Shown here: positions 1-8,351 of the stretch, one piece after another
How the letters are laid out: every line of letters starts with the position of its first letter
Numbering within the stretch: the stretch's first letter is position 1
From: Acetobacteraceae bacterium
Lineage (GTDB): Bacteria > Pseudomonadota > Alphaproteobacteria > Zavarziniales > Zavarziniaceae
DNA: 31,145 nt
Reading direction: 5' to 3'
NCBI GenBank assembly: GCA_947379865.1
Contig: CANCOY010000039.1
Location: forward strand, 1 to 31,145
Translations under genes and position numbers: made by a program
Notes under the pieces: generated by a model
What the model was told of the DNA's origin: nothing
What the model saw: only the letters and a program-made list of their open reading frames with translations
Databases searched by the model: none

Positions 1-290
1 TCGGCCTTAGGCGGGCTGTGGACAACTGTGCCCTGAAATTGCACGACCACGTCATCATCCGCTTCCCGGATTTTGCCTGGTTGATGCAAAAGCAGCAACG
101 TTCCGGCGCGATGCAACTCCATCAGCGCCGTGTCAGGCGGGTTAGCTGCCAGCCCCGATCCTTTACCCGTGTCATGGAACTTCAAGAAAACGATGAAGGC
201 GCGAATAAGACTTGCCTGATTACTTAGATTTAACAGTTCAATATCGTCTGCGGCCTTACCAGAAATCGTTTCCCAATCGTCATCGAACAT
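1..290 (-). CDS. Unrecognised protein, N-terminal part, cut by the window edge
   Basis: An open frame of 96 codons runs from an ATG at 290 off the left edge. It begins MFDDDWETISGK, is acidic at first, and continues with a hydrophobic helix (SLIRAFIVFLKF) and later an LLLLHQPGKI stretch; it looks like real protein sequence. No strong Shine-Dalgarno precedes the ATG, and the frame stays open upstream to a TAA at 341-343, so a TTG (302) or CTG start is possible. It lies downstream of the small gene at 352-552 on the same strand, so the two may form an operon. Codon use is less GC-rich than in the housekeeping genes here, which suggests acquisition. I do not recognise the family. Confidence 0.55.
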   Translation of the reverse strand, partial: MFDDDWETISGKAADDIELLNLSNQASLIRAFIVFLKFHDTGKGSGLAANPPDTALMELHRAGTLLLLHQPGKIREADDDVVVQFQGTVVHSPPKA

Positions 291-351
291 GGCAAGCCAC
301 AAAAGCAGGTTTTGGGTGGTTCCCGGCTGGACTGAGAGAGTTTAGAGGGGC

Positions 352-552
352 TCAGGTGGCTGTACCTGCTTCAGCGTGCCCCTCGTTTTCATTTAGCATG
401 TCCCGAACCATTGACCGTGTCAGGGTCGACTTGCTACCGCGCAGGCCCATGATCATGCTCACCCGATGTTCCCGCCGCTCCTCGGGTGTCATCTTGTGAT
501 GACGCGCTTTTTCAATGAGCGCTTCGAGCGCAGCATCCAGCCCAGTCGTCAT
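352..552 (-). CDS. Small hypothetical protein (66 aa)
   Basis: A charged, mostly helical 66-residue protein. Residues 10-30 are rich in E, K and R, and a central stretch with Ser/Thr/Arg (GSKSTLTRSMV) is followed by an acidic tail. An AAGGAA Shine-Dalgarno lies about 7 bases before the ATG. The start codon overlaps the TGA of a short upstream frame as TGATG, which suggests translational coupling. Size and composition would fit an antitoxin or small regulator, but no diagnostic motif is visible and no function is claimed. It lies in the accessory segment upstream of and divergent from mcrBC. Confidence 0.55.
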   Translation of the reverse strand: MTTGLDAALEALIEKARHHKMTPEERREHRVSMIMGLRGSKSTLTRSMVRDMLNENEGHAEAGTAT

Positions 553-655
553 CAGGTCGTTCCTTTCCGGTCAGCGATCACGGTCCATTTCACCGTCTCG
601 TCGATGTCCTGACAAGAAGATTTTCTACCGCGACTTCGACAAGCCGGGAAGCGCC
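552..655 (-). pseudogene. Possible frameshifted remnant of an upstream gene
   Basis: On the minus strand the last 20 codons before the small gene read QDIDETVKWTVIADRKGTT and stop in a TGATG overlap with its ATG. The frame has no start codon. Just upstream, a different minus frame reads GASRLVEVAVENLLV, which also looks like protein. The simplest reading is the C-terminal end of a decayed or frameshifted gene. A competing plus-strand reading in the same place (KIFYRDFDKPGSALSPR, then stop) also looks plausible, so direction and reality are both uncertain. Confidence 0.25.
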
Positions 656-799
656 CTTTCGCCAAGGTGATCCCGGGCACGTCTCATGGACAGGACTCAT
701 AACGCTTAACCTTTTGTTTGGGGTTCGTGGTCACCTTGGCCGCTGGCGCTTCAGTGAGTTTGAACAGACATCGGCGCCCAAGGAACCGGAGCCGCCGCC
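656..799. other. Upstream region of mcrBC
   Basis: A gap of about 145 bases between the possible remnant and mcrB. It contains a T-rich patch (CCTTTTGTTTGGGG, about 710-723) that could be part of the mcrBC promoter, but I see no convincing -35/-10 pair and no clear dyad. Confidence 0.3.
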
Positions 800-2521
800 A
801 TGTCGCCAGAACCAGAGACCCAAACAGAAACCCTGACCATCGATCCAGCCGTTGTCACCCGCTGGATCGCACGCCTGCGCGCGTTCTTTCCCAATCTCGA
901 CAGGTTTGATAAGCCGGACCCCGCCTTTGACGAGGCGGAGCGCAACAAAAAGGTGAAGGATGGGGTAACGCTGCGCGCTGCGCTTGAAGGCGCCGACACG
1001 GACGAGCGGATGGCGGCTGAAGTTCGCTCGGCTCTGACAAGAAGCAAGCTATTGCACTCACAGACCTATCGCCCACTCACGCCCAGGGACGGCGCAGATC
1101 AAAAAAAGCTTCGTGAGGCGCTTGCAGTGCTCGCCCGCTCCGCACTCGGTTCTCCCAAAGGCTATGCCGCTGCGCTCGAGACCTTTGTAGGTGCCTGGAA
1201 GGATGCGGTCCCGAAACGTCAAGACAACGATGGACGAGATAGACCACAAGGGTCAGACGACTATGGTCGGCAAATAGCTGAGTGCCTCTTCTTTCTCCTT
1301 GCGCCGAATGATGGCATCTACATACGCAAGACTGTCTGCGACGCTCTTTGGCTTGAGGCGTTGGGCAGCAAGTTCCCTGGCAACCTGTCCATGGCCGAGA
1401 CCTATGCCGCAGAACACAAGTTCATGTGCGCGGCGCGGCAAGGCTTTGAAAAGGCTGGCCTTGCACCCCGCGACATGATCGATGTTCAGGCTGCGCTCTG
1501 GGTTATCGCCAAGTATAAGCCTGTGAATGGATCGGCTCCCACCACCAATCTGATCCTTCACGGGCCGCCGGGGACAGGCAAGACCTATTGCACGGCCTGG
1601 GAAGCGGTGCGTCTCTGCCTGGGTGACACAGAAGCTGCCCCGCTGAAGGATGCCCGCGATAAGCTCATGGCAGAATATCACCGCCTCGCCGCTGAGGACC
1701 GGATCGCCCTTGTAACCTTCCACCAGTCCTTTGCCTATGAGGAATTCGTTGAGGGCCTGCGGCCGCTGACTGACAGCCAGCCTGGCGGGTTCAGCCTGAC
1801 GGTGCGCGACGGTATCTTCAAGGTGATCAGCGCAAGGGCTGACGATGATCCCGAAGTCCCCCATGTCCTCATCATTGACGAGATCAACCGGGCGAATATC
1901 TCGAAGGTCTTCGGCGAGTTGATCACCCTGTTGGAGCCGGACAAGCGCCTCGGCTGCGACAATGAGCTGAAGGTGTGCCTGCCTTATTCGGGCACCAAAT
2001 TCGAGGGGTCTGCAACCAAGTTCGGGGTGCCCCCGAACCTGCACATCATCGGCACGATGAACACCGCCGACCGGTCCATTGCCCTGCTCGACACTGCCCT
2101 GCGTCGCCGCTTTGTCTTCCGGGAACTGATGCCGGATGCAGCGGTGCTGGCACGCGAGAAACAGCCCGAGGGCATCGATCTGGCGAAGCTGCTGACCACC
2201 CTCAACGAGCGGATCGAATATCTGTTTGATCGCGAGCATCAGATTGGCCACGCCTATTTCATGGGCTGCGACAGCCGGGAAAAGCTGGATGCCGTGATGC
2301 GTGACAAGATCATTCCTCTGCTGGCTGAATATTTCCATGGGGACTGGGCCAAGGTTGCCTTGGTGCTGGGGGATGAAGCCGGCAAAGAGAAAACGTATTT
2401 TCTTGTGGGGCATGAGCTTAAGCGACCCCCCAGCCTGTCTGCCGAGGCCATGGAGGAGAAAAAATACCGCTGGACCGTGAAGGACGCCTTCGATTACGCG
2501 GGCCTGCAGGCGGCCCGCTGA
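800..2521 (+). CDS. mcrB: McrB-type AAA+ GTPase subunit of a type IV (modified-DNA) restriction enzyme
   Basis: A 573-aa motor subunit of a McrBC restriction system. In this family McrB binds modified DNA through its N-terminal domain and uses GTP to translocate and activate the McrC nuclease. Visible motifs are Walker A GPPGTGKT (residues 255-262), Walker B LIIDEIN (357-363), the McrB signature MNTADRS (420-426) and an arginine-rich DTALRRRF segment (431-438). The first 240 residues are the presumed specificity domain; I do not recognise its fold, so the target modification is unknown. A GGAG lies 9 bases before the ATG. The stop overlaps the mcrC start as TGATG, giving a two-gene operon. 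At 573 aa it is longer than E. coli McrB, mainly at the N-terminus. Confidence 0.93.
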   Translation: MSPEPETQTETLTIDPAVVTRWIARLRAFFPNLDRFDKPDPAFDEAERNKKVKDGVTLRAALEGADTDERMAAEVRSALTRSKLLHSQTYRPLTPRDGADQKKLREALAVLARSALGSPKGYAAALETFVGAWKDAVPKRQDNDGRDRPQGSDDYGRQIAECLFFLLAPNDGIYIRKTVCDALWLEALGSKFPGNLSMAETYAAEHKFMCAARQGFEKAGLAPRDMIDVQAALWVIAKYKPVNGSAPTTNLILHGPPGTGKTYCTAWEAVRLCLGDTEAAPLKDARDKLMAEYHRLAAEDRIALVTFHQSFAYEEFVEGLRPLTDSQPGGFSLTVRDGIFKVISARADDDPEVPHVLIIDEINRANISKVFGELITLLEPDKRLGCDNELKVCLPYSGTKFEGSATKFGVPPNLHIIGTMNTADRSIALLDTALRRRFVFRELMPDAAVLAREKQPEGIDLAKLLTTLNERIEYLFDREHQIGHAYFMGCDSREKLDAVMRDKIIPLLAEYFHGDWAKVALVLGDEAGKEKTYFLVGHELKRPPSLSAEAMEEKKYRWTVKDAFDYAGLQAAR

Positions 2522-3906
2522 TGCCGGCCTACACGGTCGTGGAATGGGGCGCGCTCACCTATGGCGACGACCATGGCCAGATCCCGGCGCCCATTGCCGA
2601 TCGCCTCGCCGCCGTGGCGGAACGCTCCACCTTTGCTGGCAGCAGGCGTGATGGCGTGTTGGAGCATGGCCGCCACGCCCTGCGCGCCCGGGGCATTGTC
2701 GGGGTGGTGGCGGCGGGTGACAGCAGCCTCGAAATCCTGCCCAAGGTCGATGCGGAAGCGGGCGAGGATATCGGCCCACAGGCGGGCGACCTGCGCCGCC
2801 GCCTTGTCCACATGCTGGCGGTGGCCCACGACCTGAAGATCGATCCCGGCGCCATCACCAGCCTGGCGTGGCAGCGCGAGACCGTGCTGGAGATCCTCAT
2901 CCGCCTCTTTGCCGACAGGCTGGCTGAGGCCATCCGGCTGGGCATGCCCCGGCGCTATATTGCCGAGGAAGACGATCTGCGGGCCCTGCGTGGCCGGCTT
3001 GATGTAACACGCCAGTTTACCCGCCATGCCGTGAATCCCTCCCGCCTCGCCTGCCGGTATGACGCGCTCTCGGTGGACACGGGCCTGAACCGCATCATGA
3101 AGGCCGCCGTGCTCCACCTCTGCCGCCTGTCCCAGCGTGCCGCCACCCAGCAGCGGCTGCGGCGGCTGGCGCTGGACTATGCCGAGGTGGCCGACGTGCC
3201 GCCGAACGCCCTGCCCTGGCACGAAGTGGTCATCGACCGCACCAATGGCCGCTGGCAGCAACCCCTGGCGCTTGCCCGCCTGTTCCTGCAGGGCCGCCAC
3301 CAGACCACCGCCGGTGGTGCGGGGCAGGGCATGGCGCTGCTTTTCGACATGGGCGAACTGTTCGAGAAATACGTGGGCCGCCTGCTATGCCGCGCCCTGG
3401 CGGGAACGGACCATAAGGTGGTGCTGCAGGGTGGCGGCCGCTATTGCCTCGCCGCTGATAAGCCAAAGGACGGCCTCTTCCAGACAAAGCCAGACATCGT
3501 CATCCGTCAGGCGAAAGCGGTCACCCATGTGATCGATACCAAATGGAAAAAAATCGCCCGCCGGCTCGACGACCGGAAACACGGCGTCTCGCAATCCGAC
3601 ATCTACCAGATGATGGCCTATGCCCAGCTCTATGGGGCGCCTCGCATCATCCTGCTCTATCCCCATCATGCCGCACTCTGCGCCGGGGAAGGCGTGCAGG
3701 CGTCCCATCACATCACCGGCCAGCCCGCAACCATCGCCTTCGCCAGCCTCGACGTGGCGCAGCCCGGGGACAGGGGCGCGCCGCTGCGGCGGTTACTGGG
3801 GTTTGAGCCCTCAGCCCTTGCCGCCTCCCGTCCCGAAGGCGGCGCGCCAGGCGCTGGGGGTGAGTCCGAAGCGGGTGCGGAAGTGTTGGCGCAGGGAGGT
3901 GGCTGA
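2521..3906 (+). CDS. mcrC: McrC nuclease subunit of the type IV restriction enzyme
   Basis: A 461-aa partner of McrB that carries the DNA-cutting PD-(D/E)xK domain. The catalytic residues are visible as PD at 324-325 followed by DTK at 339-341; a conserved FEKYVGRLL helix precedes them at 281-289. The N-terminal part (residues 1-75) matches the usual McrC opening, ending in LEILPKV. The ATG overlaps the mcrB stop by one base. After about residue 430 (LLGFEP) the protein turns into a Gly/Ala/Glu-rich tail of about 30 residues. This tail is the antisense of the last part of the convergent GlxA-type gene, so the original stop was probably lost when the island joined this locus. Confidence 0.92.
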   Translation: MPAYTVVEWGALTYGDDHGQIPAPIADRLAAVAERSTFAGSRRDGVLEHGRHALRARGIVGVVAAGDSSLEILPKVDAEAGEDIGPQAGDLRRRLVHMLAVAHDLKIDPGAITSLAWQRETVLEILIRLFADRLAEAIRLGMPRRYIAEEDDLRALRGRLDVTRQFTRHAVNPSRLACRYDALSVDTGLNRIMKAAVLHLCRLSQRAATQQRLRRLALDYAEVADVPPNALPWHEVVIDRTNGRWQQPLALARLFLQGRHQTTAGGAGQGMALLFDMGELFEKYVGRLLCRALAGTDHKVVLQGGGRYCLAADKPKDGLFQTKPDIVIRQAKAVTHVIDTKWKKIARRLDDRKHGVSQSDIYQMMAYAQLYGAPRIILLYPHHAALCAGEGVQASHHITGQPATIAFASLDVAQPGDRGAPLRRLLGFEPSALAASRPEGGAPGAGGESEAGAEVLAQGGG

Positions 3907-4800
3907 GCCAAAGCCGCAAAGGTCGGCGACGCGCTCCAGCGGCTGGGGGCCGGCTTCCAGCAGGCGCTGGCACAGGGCCAGGCGTTCGGCCAGCAGCCAT
4001 TGATGCACCGACAGGCCGGTGATGGCCCTGAAATGGCGGGTCAGGCTGCGGCGGCTGAGGGCGGCGCTGGCGGCGATGCTGTCTACCGTATGGGGGCTGG
4101 CCAGGTCGCCGCGCAGGCGGTCCAGCAGGCCGGCAAGCCGGGCATTGCTGGCCGCAGGCGGCAGGGGCTGTTCGATGAACTGGGCCTGGCCGCCCTGGCG
4201 ATGGGGCGCCACCACCAGGCGGCGGGCCACGGCACTGGCCACCGCCGCGCCATAGAACTTGCGCAGCAGATGCAGGCAACAGTCGATGCCCGCCGCCGTA
4301 CCGGCTGAGGTTATAATATCGCCATCGTCCAGATAGAGCACATCCGCATCAACCCTGACCCGGGGAAAGCGGCGGGCCAGATCGCCCGCGACAGACCAGT
4401 GCGTTGTCACCACCCGCCCGTCGAGCAGGCCGGCGGCCGCCAGCACATAGGCGCCCAGACACAGGCCCACGATCACCGCCCCGCGCTGATGGGCCTGCCG
4501 CAGGGCCTCAAGCAGTGCCGGGGGCGGCGCCTCTTCCGGGTCGCGCCAGCTGGGCACGATCACCATGTCGGCCTCGGCCACCGCCTCAAGCCCATGGTTC
4601 GTGGCAACCGCGAAGCCCGCCGTTGTCCGCAGCGGTCCGGGCTCCCCGGCGCAGACGCGGAAGTCAAAGGCCGGCGCACCCGGATGGACATCGCCAAACA
4701 CCACACAGGGCACCGCAAGATGAAAAGGGCTGATGCCGTCAAAGGTGGTGACGGCAATCACCCTCGGTGGCGCCGGACGGTTTTTGCACGCTCCCTCCAT
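3811..4800 (-). CDS. GlxA-type transcriptional regulator (DJ-1/PfpI domain plus AraC helix-turn-helix)
   Basis: A 329-aa regulator. Residues 12-180 form a DJ-1/PfpI (glutamine-amidotransferase-like) domain with the nucleophile-elbow motif GLCLGAYVLAAAG (Cys at about 114). The C-terminal 100 residues are an AraC-type DNA-binding domain with two helix-turn-helix units (SRRSLTRHFR; ADLCGFGSATSLRQHFR). Family members respond to small nitrogenous or other ligands; the ligand here is unknown. I chose the ATG at 4800 because GGGGGAG lies 8 bases upstream; a TTG at 4827 would add 9 residues with no such site. It is divergent from the small membrane protein at 4922, which is its likeliest target. Its last 96 bases overlap the 3' end of mcrC. 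Confidence 0.88.
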   Translation of the reverse strand: MEGACKNRPAPPRVIAVTTFDGISPFHLAVPCVVFGDVHPGAPAFDFRVCAGEPGPLRTTAGFAVATNHGLEAVAEADMVIVPSWRDPEEAPPPALLEALRQAHQRGAVIVGLCLGAYVLAAAGLLDGRVVTTHWSVAGDLARRFPRVRVDADVLYLDDGDIITSAGTAAGIDCCLHLLRKFYGAAVASAVARRLVVAPHRQGGQAQFIEQPLPPAASNARLAGLLDRLRGDLASPHTVDSIAASAALSRRSLTRHFRAITGLSVHQWLLAERLALCQRLLEAGPQPLERVADLCGFGSATSLRQHFRTRFGLTPSAWRAAFGTGGGKG

Positions 4801-4824
4801 TTCGCCCACTCCCCCTGTTTGGCC

Positions 4825-4842
4825 CAATCTTTACGTAGATTG
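4825..4842. promoter_or_regulatory. Dyad in the divergent promoter region (candidate operator)
   Basis: CAATCT, six bases, AGATTG is a perfect 6-bp inverted repeat centred on TTACGT, midway between the divergent starts at 4800 and 4922. The position suits an operator for the GlxA-type regulator. No binding site is known to me for this protein; this is inference from symmetry and position. Confidence 0.4.
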
Positions 4843-4921
4843 TCATACGGGCCACTTGTCCGGCAATCCTGGCGAACGGCAGACTGCCCCAACACAGGCG
4901 TTTGCACGAAAGGCACAGCCC

Positions 4922-5308
4922 ATGAACAAGAAAATCCTCGATCTCTCCCTGCTGGCCGGGGTGGCGATCTTCTCCTCCATGGCCGTGGCCCATTTCCTGG
5001 GGCTCAAGATCCCTTTGCTGTTCATCTATTACGACACGCCCTTTCACGCCTATCAGGACAAGATCATTTCCTTCTGCCTCGTGACCTATGCCTGTTTTCT
5101 CTATGCGGCCACAAAGCACAACGCCATCATGCCCATGGTACTTGTCGCCCTCTCGGTGACAGTGCTGGGCCTTGCCGCCATCAATCTCTCTGATGCCCTG
5201 GCCAGCGTGCTCGACGGCCGCTCCACCCTCATCTATTGGGCTGAGACAGGGGTTTTCGCGGTCTACCTTGGCTGGCTTTTCCTCTGCCACCGCAGCAGCC
5301 GGGCCTAG
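4922..5308 (+). CDS. Small four-helix inner-membrane protein, unknown function
   Basis: A 128-aa protein that is mostly hydrophobic, with about four predicted membrane segments (near residues 8-30, 45-63, 69-90 and 103-122) and few charged loops. AAAGG precedes the ATG by about 8 bases. It is divergent from the GlxA-type regulator with a symmetrical site between them, so it may be under that regulator's control. A longer frame beginning at 4733 would overlap the regulator's coding region and lacks support. I do not recognise the family. Confidence 0.7.
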   Translation: MNKKILDLSLLAGVAIFSSMAVAHFLGLKIPLLFIYYDTPFHAYQDKIISFCLVTYACFLYAATKHNAIMPMVLVALSVTVLGLAAINLSDALASVLDGRSTLIYWAETGVFAVYLGWLFLCHRSSRA

Positions 5309-5389
5309 CGCGGCACCCCCTCCCCAGTGGACGCGGCCGTTCGCACGGGCTAGACCTGAGGCCGGATTACGCCTTCTGGAGGATACCCT

Positions 5390-6109
5390 ATGCGCGCCCA
5401 TGGCCGCGGCCCTGCCGCCTTGCGCCCGATCAGCCTTGAGCCGGGCTTTGCCAAGCATGCGGAGGGCTCGTGCCTGGTGCGCTTTGGTGACACCCATGTG
5501 CTGTGCACCGCCAGCGTGGACGGGCGCGTGCCGCCCTTCCTGCGCGACAAGGGGCGGGGCTGGGTGACGGCGGAATATGGCATGCTGCCCCGCGCCACCC
5601 ACACCCGTGGCGACCGCGAGGCGGCCCGGGGCAAGCAATCGGGCCGCACGCAGGAAATCCAGCGCCTCATCGGCCGCTCCCTGCGCGCTGTGATCGATCT
5701 GGAAAAGCTGGGCGAGCGCCAGATCAAGATCGATTGCGACGTGCTGCAGGCCGATGGCGGCACCCGCACCGCCTCCATCACCGGCGCCTATGTGGCCCTG
5801 TGGCTGGCGTGCGACTGGCTGGTACGCAAGGGCGAGATTGCCGCTGTGCCCCTCACCTCGGAAGTCGCCGCCGTCTCGTGCGGCATCGTCGGTGGCCGTT
5901 CCTTGCTGGACCTTGATTATGTCGAGGATTCCGGCGCCGAGGCCGATGCCAATTTCGTGCTGACCGGCACCGGCGGCATTGTGGAGATTCAGGGCACCGC
6001 CGAGGCCGCCCCCTTTACCGAGGGCCAGTTCGGCGAACTGATGGATCTGGCCAAGCAGGGCATCGGCCGCCTGGTGGCCATGCAGCGCTCGGTCCTTGGC
6101 CTCTATTAG
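5390..6109 (+). CDS. rph: Ribonuclease PH
   Basis: A 239-aa phosphorolytic 3'-5' exoribonuclease that trims tRNA 3' ends and other RNAs with inorganic phosphate, releasing nucleoside diphosphates. The length is normal for the family. Typical segments are visible: the N-terminal LRPISLEPGF, the VTAEYGMLPRATHTR block, SGRTQEIQRLIGRSLRAV (phosphate-site region) and CDVLQADGGTRTASITGAY. A strong GGAGG lies 7 bases before the ATG. It leads the tightly packed rph–rdgB–hemW operon. In many alphaproteobacteria hrcA lies next to rph; it is absent here. Confidence 0.97.
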   Translation: MRAHGRGPAALRPISLEPGFAKHAEGSCLVRFGDTHVLCTASVDGRVPPFLRDKGRGWVTAEYGMLPRATHTRGDREAARGKQSGRTQEIQRLIGRSLRAVIDLEKLGERQIKIDCDVLQADGGTRTASITGAYVALWLACDWLVRKGEIAAVPLTSEVAAVSCGIVGGRSLLDLDYVEDSGAEADANFVLTGTGGIVEIQGTAEAAPFTEGQFGELMDLAKQGIGRLVAMQRSVLGLY

Positions 6110-6110
6110 G

Positions 6111-6731
6111 ATGACGCGCCGTCTGCTGCCCGGGCGGCTGGTGGTGGCCAGCCACAACCGGGGCAAGATCGTCGAGATTGCCGAGCTGGTGGCGCCCTTC
6201 GGGGTAACACCGGTCTCGGCCGCCGACCTTGGCCTGCCCGAGCCGGAAGAGACGGGCACCACCTTTGCCGCCAATGCGGAGCTCAAGGCCCGCGCCTCGG
6301 CACTCGCCACCGGCCTGCCGGCGCTGGCCGACGATTCCGGCCTCAGCGTGGCGGCGCTGGGTGGCGACCCCGGCATCTATTCCGCCCGCTGGGCGGGGGA
6401 GACGCGGGATTTCACCCTCGCCATGCAAAAGGTGGAAGACGCCCTGCAGGTGGCCGGCGCCACCACGGCCCCGTTGCGCCGCGCCCATTTCACCTGCGCC
6501 CTCAGCCTTGCCTGGCCCGATGGCGAGATCCTGACGGTGGAGGGCGAGGTGCATGGCCGCCTCGTCTGGCCGCCGCGCGGCGGCAATGGCTTTGGCTATG
6601 ACGCGGTGTTCCTGGCCGATGGCCAGAGCGAGACCTTTGGCGAGATGGAACCCGCCGCCAAGCATGGCATGAGCCACCGCGCCCGTGCCTTTGCCCTGTT
6701 GAAGGCGGCCTGCCTTGATGGCGGCGCCTGA
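6111..6731 (+). CDS. rdgB: dITP/XTP pyrophosphatase (non-canonical purine NTPase)
   Basis: A 206-aa house-cleaning enzyme that hydrolyses ITP, dITP and XTP to monophosphates, keeping deaminated purines out of nucleic acids. Family motifs are present: SHNRGKIVEI near the N-terminus, LADDSGLSVAALGG in the middle, and the GNGFGYDAVF loop toward the C-terminus. The ATG follows the rph stop after one base, so translation is probably coupled; a TTG at 6096 inside rph is a weaker alternative. The 3' end overlaps hemW by 14 bases. Confidence 0.96.
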   Translation: MTRRLLPGRLVVASHNRGKIVEIAELVAPFGVTPVSAADLGLPEPEETGTTFAANAELKARASALATGLPALADDSGLSVAALGGDPGIYSARWAGETRDFTLAMQKVEDALQVAGATTAPLRRAHFTCALSLAWPDGEILTVEGEVHGRLVWPPRGGNGFGYDAVFLADGQSETFGEMEPAAKHGMSHRARAFALLKAACLDGGA

Positions 6732-7920
6732 GCCTGCAACGGCTGTAACCAATGGCGGCCTCACCGGGCCGCTGTCGCCTGGTTTTGCCATTTATGTGCA
6801 CTGGCCCTTCTGCCTGTCGAAGTGCCCCTATTGCGACTTCAATTCCCATGTGCGCGACGGCGTGGACCACGCCCGCTGGCGTGCCGCTTTGCTGGCCGAG
6901 GTGGACCGGGTGGCGGCCCTGGTGCCCGGGCGCATGGTGACCAGTATTTTCTTTGGCGGCGGCACCCCCAGCCTGATGGAACCCGCCACCGTGGCCGCCG
7001 TGATCGACCAGGTGGCCCGCCGCCTGCCCATGGCGGCGGACGTTGAGATTACGCTGGAAGCCAATCCCACCAGTGTGGAGGCGGCGCGGCTGGATGGCTT
7101 TCGCACAGCCGGCGTCAACCGTGTCAGCCTCGGCGTGCAGGCGCTGGATGGGCCAAGCCTGAAGTTCCTTGGCCGGGGCCATTCGGCGGATGAGGCGCTG
7201 GCGGCCGTGGCCATTGCCCGGGCGCGCTTCCCCCGTGTCTCGTTCGACCTCATCTATGCCCGGCCGGGCCAGGGCCTGGCGGACTGGCGGGCGGAACTGG
7301 GCCGCGCCCTTGCTCTGGGTCCGGATCATCTCTCGCTCTACCAACTCACCATCGAACAGGGCACCGCCTTCTGGGGCGCCTGGTCGCGCGGCGCCCTTGT
7401 GATGCCCTCGGAAGATCTGCAGGCAGATCTCTTTGATCTGACGACGGAGGTCACCACCGCCGCCGGCCTGCCCGCCTATGAGGTGTCGAACCACGCCCGC
7501 CCGGGGTTCGAGAGCCGCCATAACCTCACCTATTGGCGCTATGGCGACTATGCCGGCCTTGGCCCCGGCGCCCACGGCCGCCTGACCCTGGGGGGCCATG
7601 CCAGCGCCCTTGAGGCCGAACGCAAGCCAGAAGCATGGCTGACTGCCGCCGAAGCCGGCGATGGCACGGTCCTGTCGACCCCGCTCGACCCCGCCACCCG
7701 CGCCGCCGAACTGCTGATGATGGGCCTGCGCCTGTCAGAGGGCGTGCCGCTCGCCCGGTTTGCCGCCACCATCGGCGCGCCGCTGGCAGACTTTGTGCCC
7801 ACGGCGCGGATTGACCAGCTGGTATCGGAAGGGTTCCTGACGCTGGCCGAGGACGTGCTGGTGGCAACACCGCCCGGGCGGCTGATGCTGAACGCGCTGC
7901 TGGGGCGGCTGCTGGGCTGA
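6718..7920 (+). CDS. hemW: HemW-type radical SAM heme chaperone
   Basis: A 400-aa radical-SAM protein of the HemN-like group, formerly annotated as oxygen-independent coproporphyrinogen oxidase; HemW family members bind heme and deliver it to respiratory enzymes. The 4Fe-4S motif is C32-x3-C36-x2-C39 (CLSKCPYC), followed by the FFGGGTPSL glycine loop. The linked rph and rdgB genes and the CX3CX2C spacing favour HemW over true HemN. I chose ATG 6718, which follows an AAGGCGG; the preceding in-frame TTG would add one residue. The stop codon is followed by a run of six G. Confidence 0.93.
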   Translation: MAAPEPATAVTNGGLTGPLSPGFAIYVHWPFCLSKCPYCDFNSHVRDGVDHARWRAALLAEVDRVAALVPGRMVTSIFFGGGTPSLMEPATVAAVIDQVARRLPMAADVEITLEANPTSVEAARLDGFRTAGVNRVSLGVQALDGPSLKFLGRGHSADEALAAVAIARARFPRVSFDLIYARPGQGLADWRAELGRALALGPDHLSLYQLTIEQGTAFWGAWSRGALVMPSEDLQADLFDLTTEVTTAAGLPAYEVSNHARPGFESRHNLTYWRYGDYAGLGPGAHGRLTLGGHASALEAERKPEAWLTAAEAGDGTVLSTPLDPATRAAELLMMGLRLSEGVPLARFAATIGAPLADFVPTARIDQLVSEGFLTLAEDVLVATPPGRLMLNALLGRLLG

Positions 7921-8351
7921 GGGGGGCGACCCGGCCAGATCGATCAAGGTTGCCCAAGCGCGGCAGAGCGGCCCCCTGTTCCATGATGACCCTGACACCA
8001 CCTTGTCCAACCTCTGTTCTGCGCAGCCAGAACACGGGTCATCGCGGTGACTTGTGGCCTAGCATGAACATTGTTCCACGCGACCTCGCGGAAAATCCCG
8101 TCCGGCGGCGCGGCCGCCACGCTGCCCAGCACCCGGCAGGCAAGCTTCCAGAGCATCATCGCCACCATCCGATTTGGACAAAAAACCCCCACTGCCGGTC
8201 ATTCTGGAATCTTTTGTTTTTCCACCTTCTGGATGAATTTTTACAATCCGGGTTCGCAAGGAGTTGGCGGCGAGCGGCGTGGAGTGGGTTAAGCGGTCGT
8301 ATTTCCTGACGGCAAAGAGCAATTCTGCTCTCCCGAATGAGGTGCCCCGTG
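7921..8351. other. Long intergenic region before the autotransporter
   Basis: About 430 bases without a supported gene. The first half is GC-rich and featureless to me. The second half (about 8170-8250) becomes clearly AT-rich with A and T tracts and contains the best promoter candidate for the autotransporter. Short open frames on both strands lack start sites and family features. Confidence 0.5.
8219..8247 (+). promoter_or_regulatory. Candidate sigma-70-type promoter for the autotransporter
   Basis: TTTCCA (8219-8224) and TACAAT (8242-8247) are separated by 17 bases. The -10 matches the consensus at five of six positions and the -35 at four. It would give a 5' leader of about 100 bases. 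Inference from sequence only. Confidence 0.4.

Noticed and set aside
4739..6376. A 545-codon minus-strand open frame
   Set aside because: It is antisense to the membrane protein, rph and rdgB, all of which have clear family motifs; low-complexity Ala/Gly composition.
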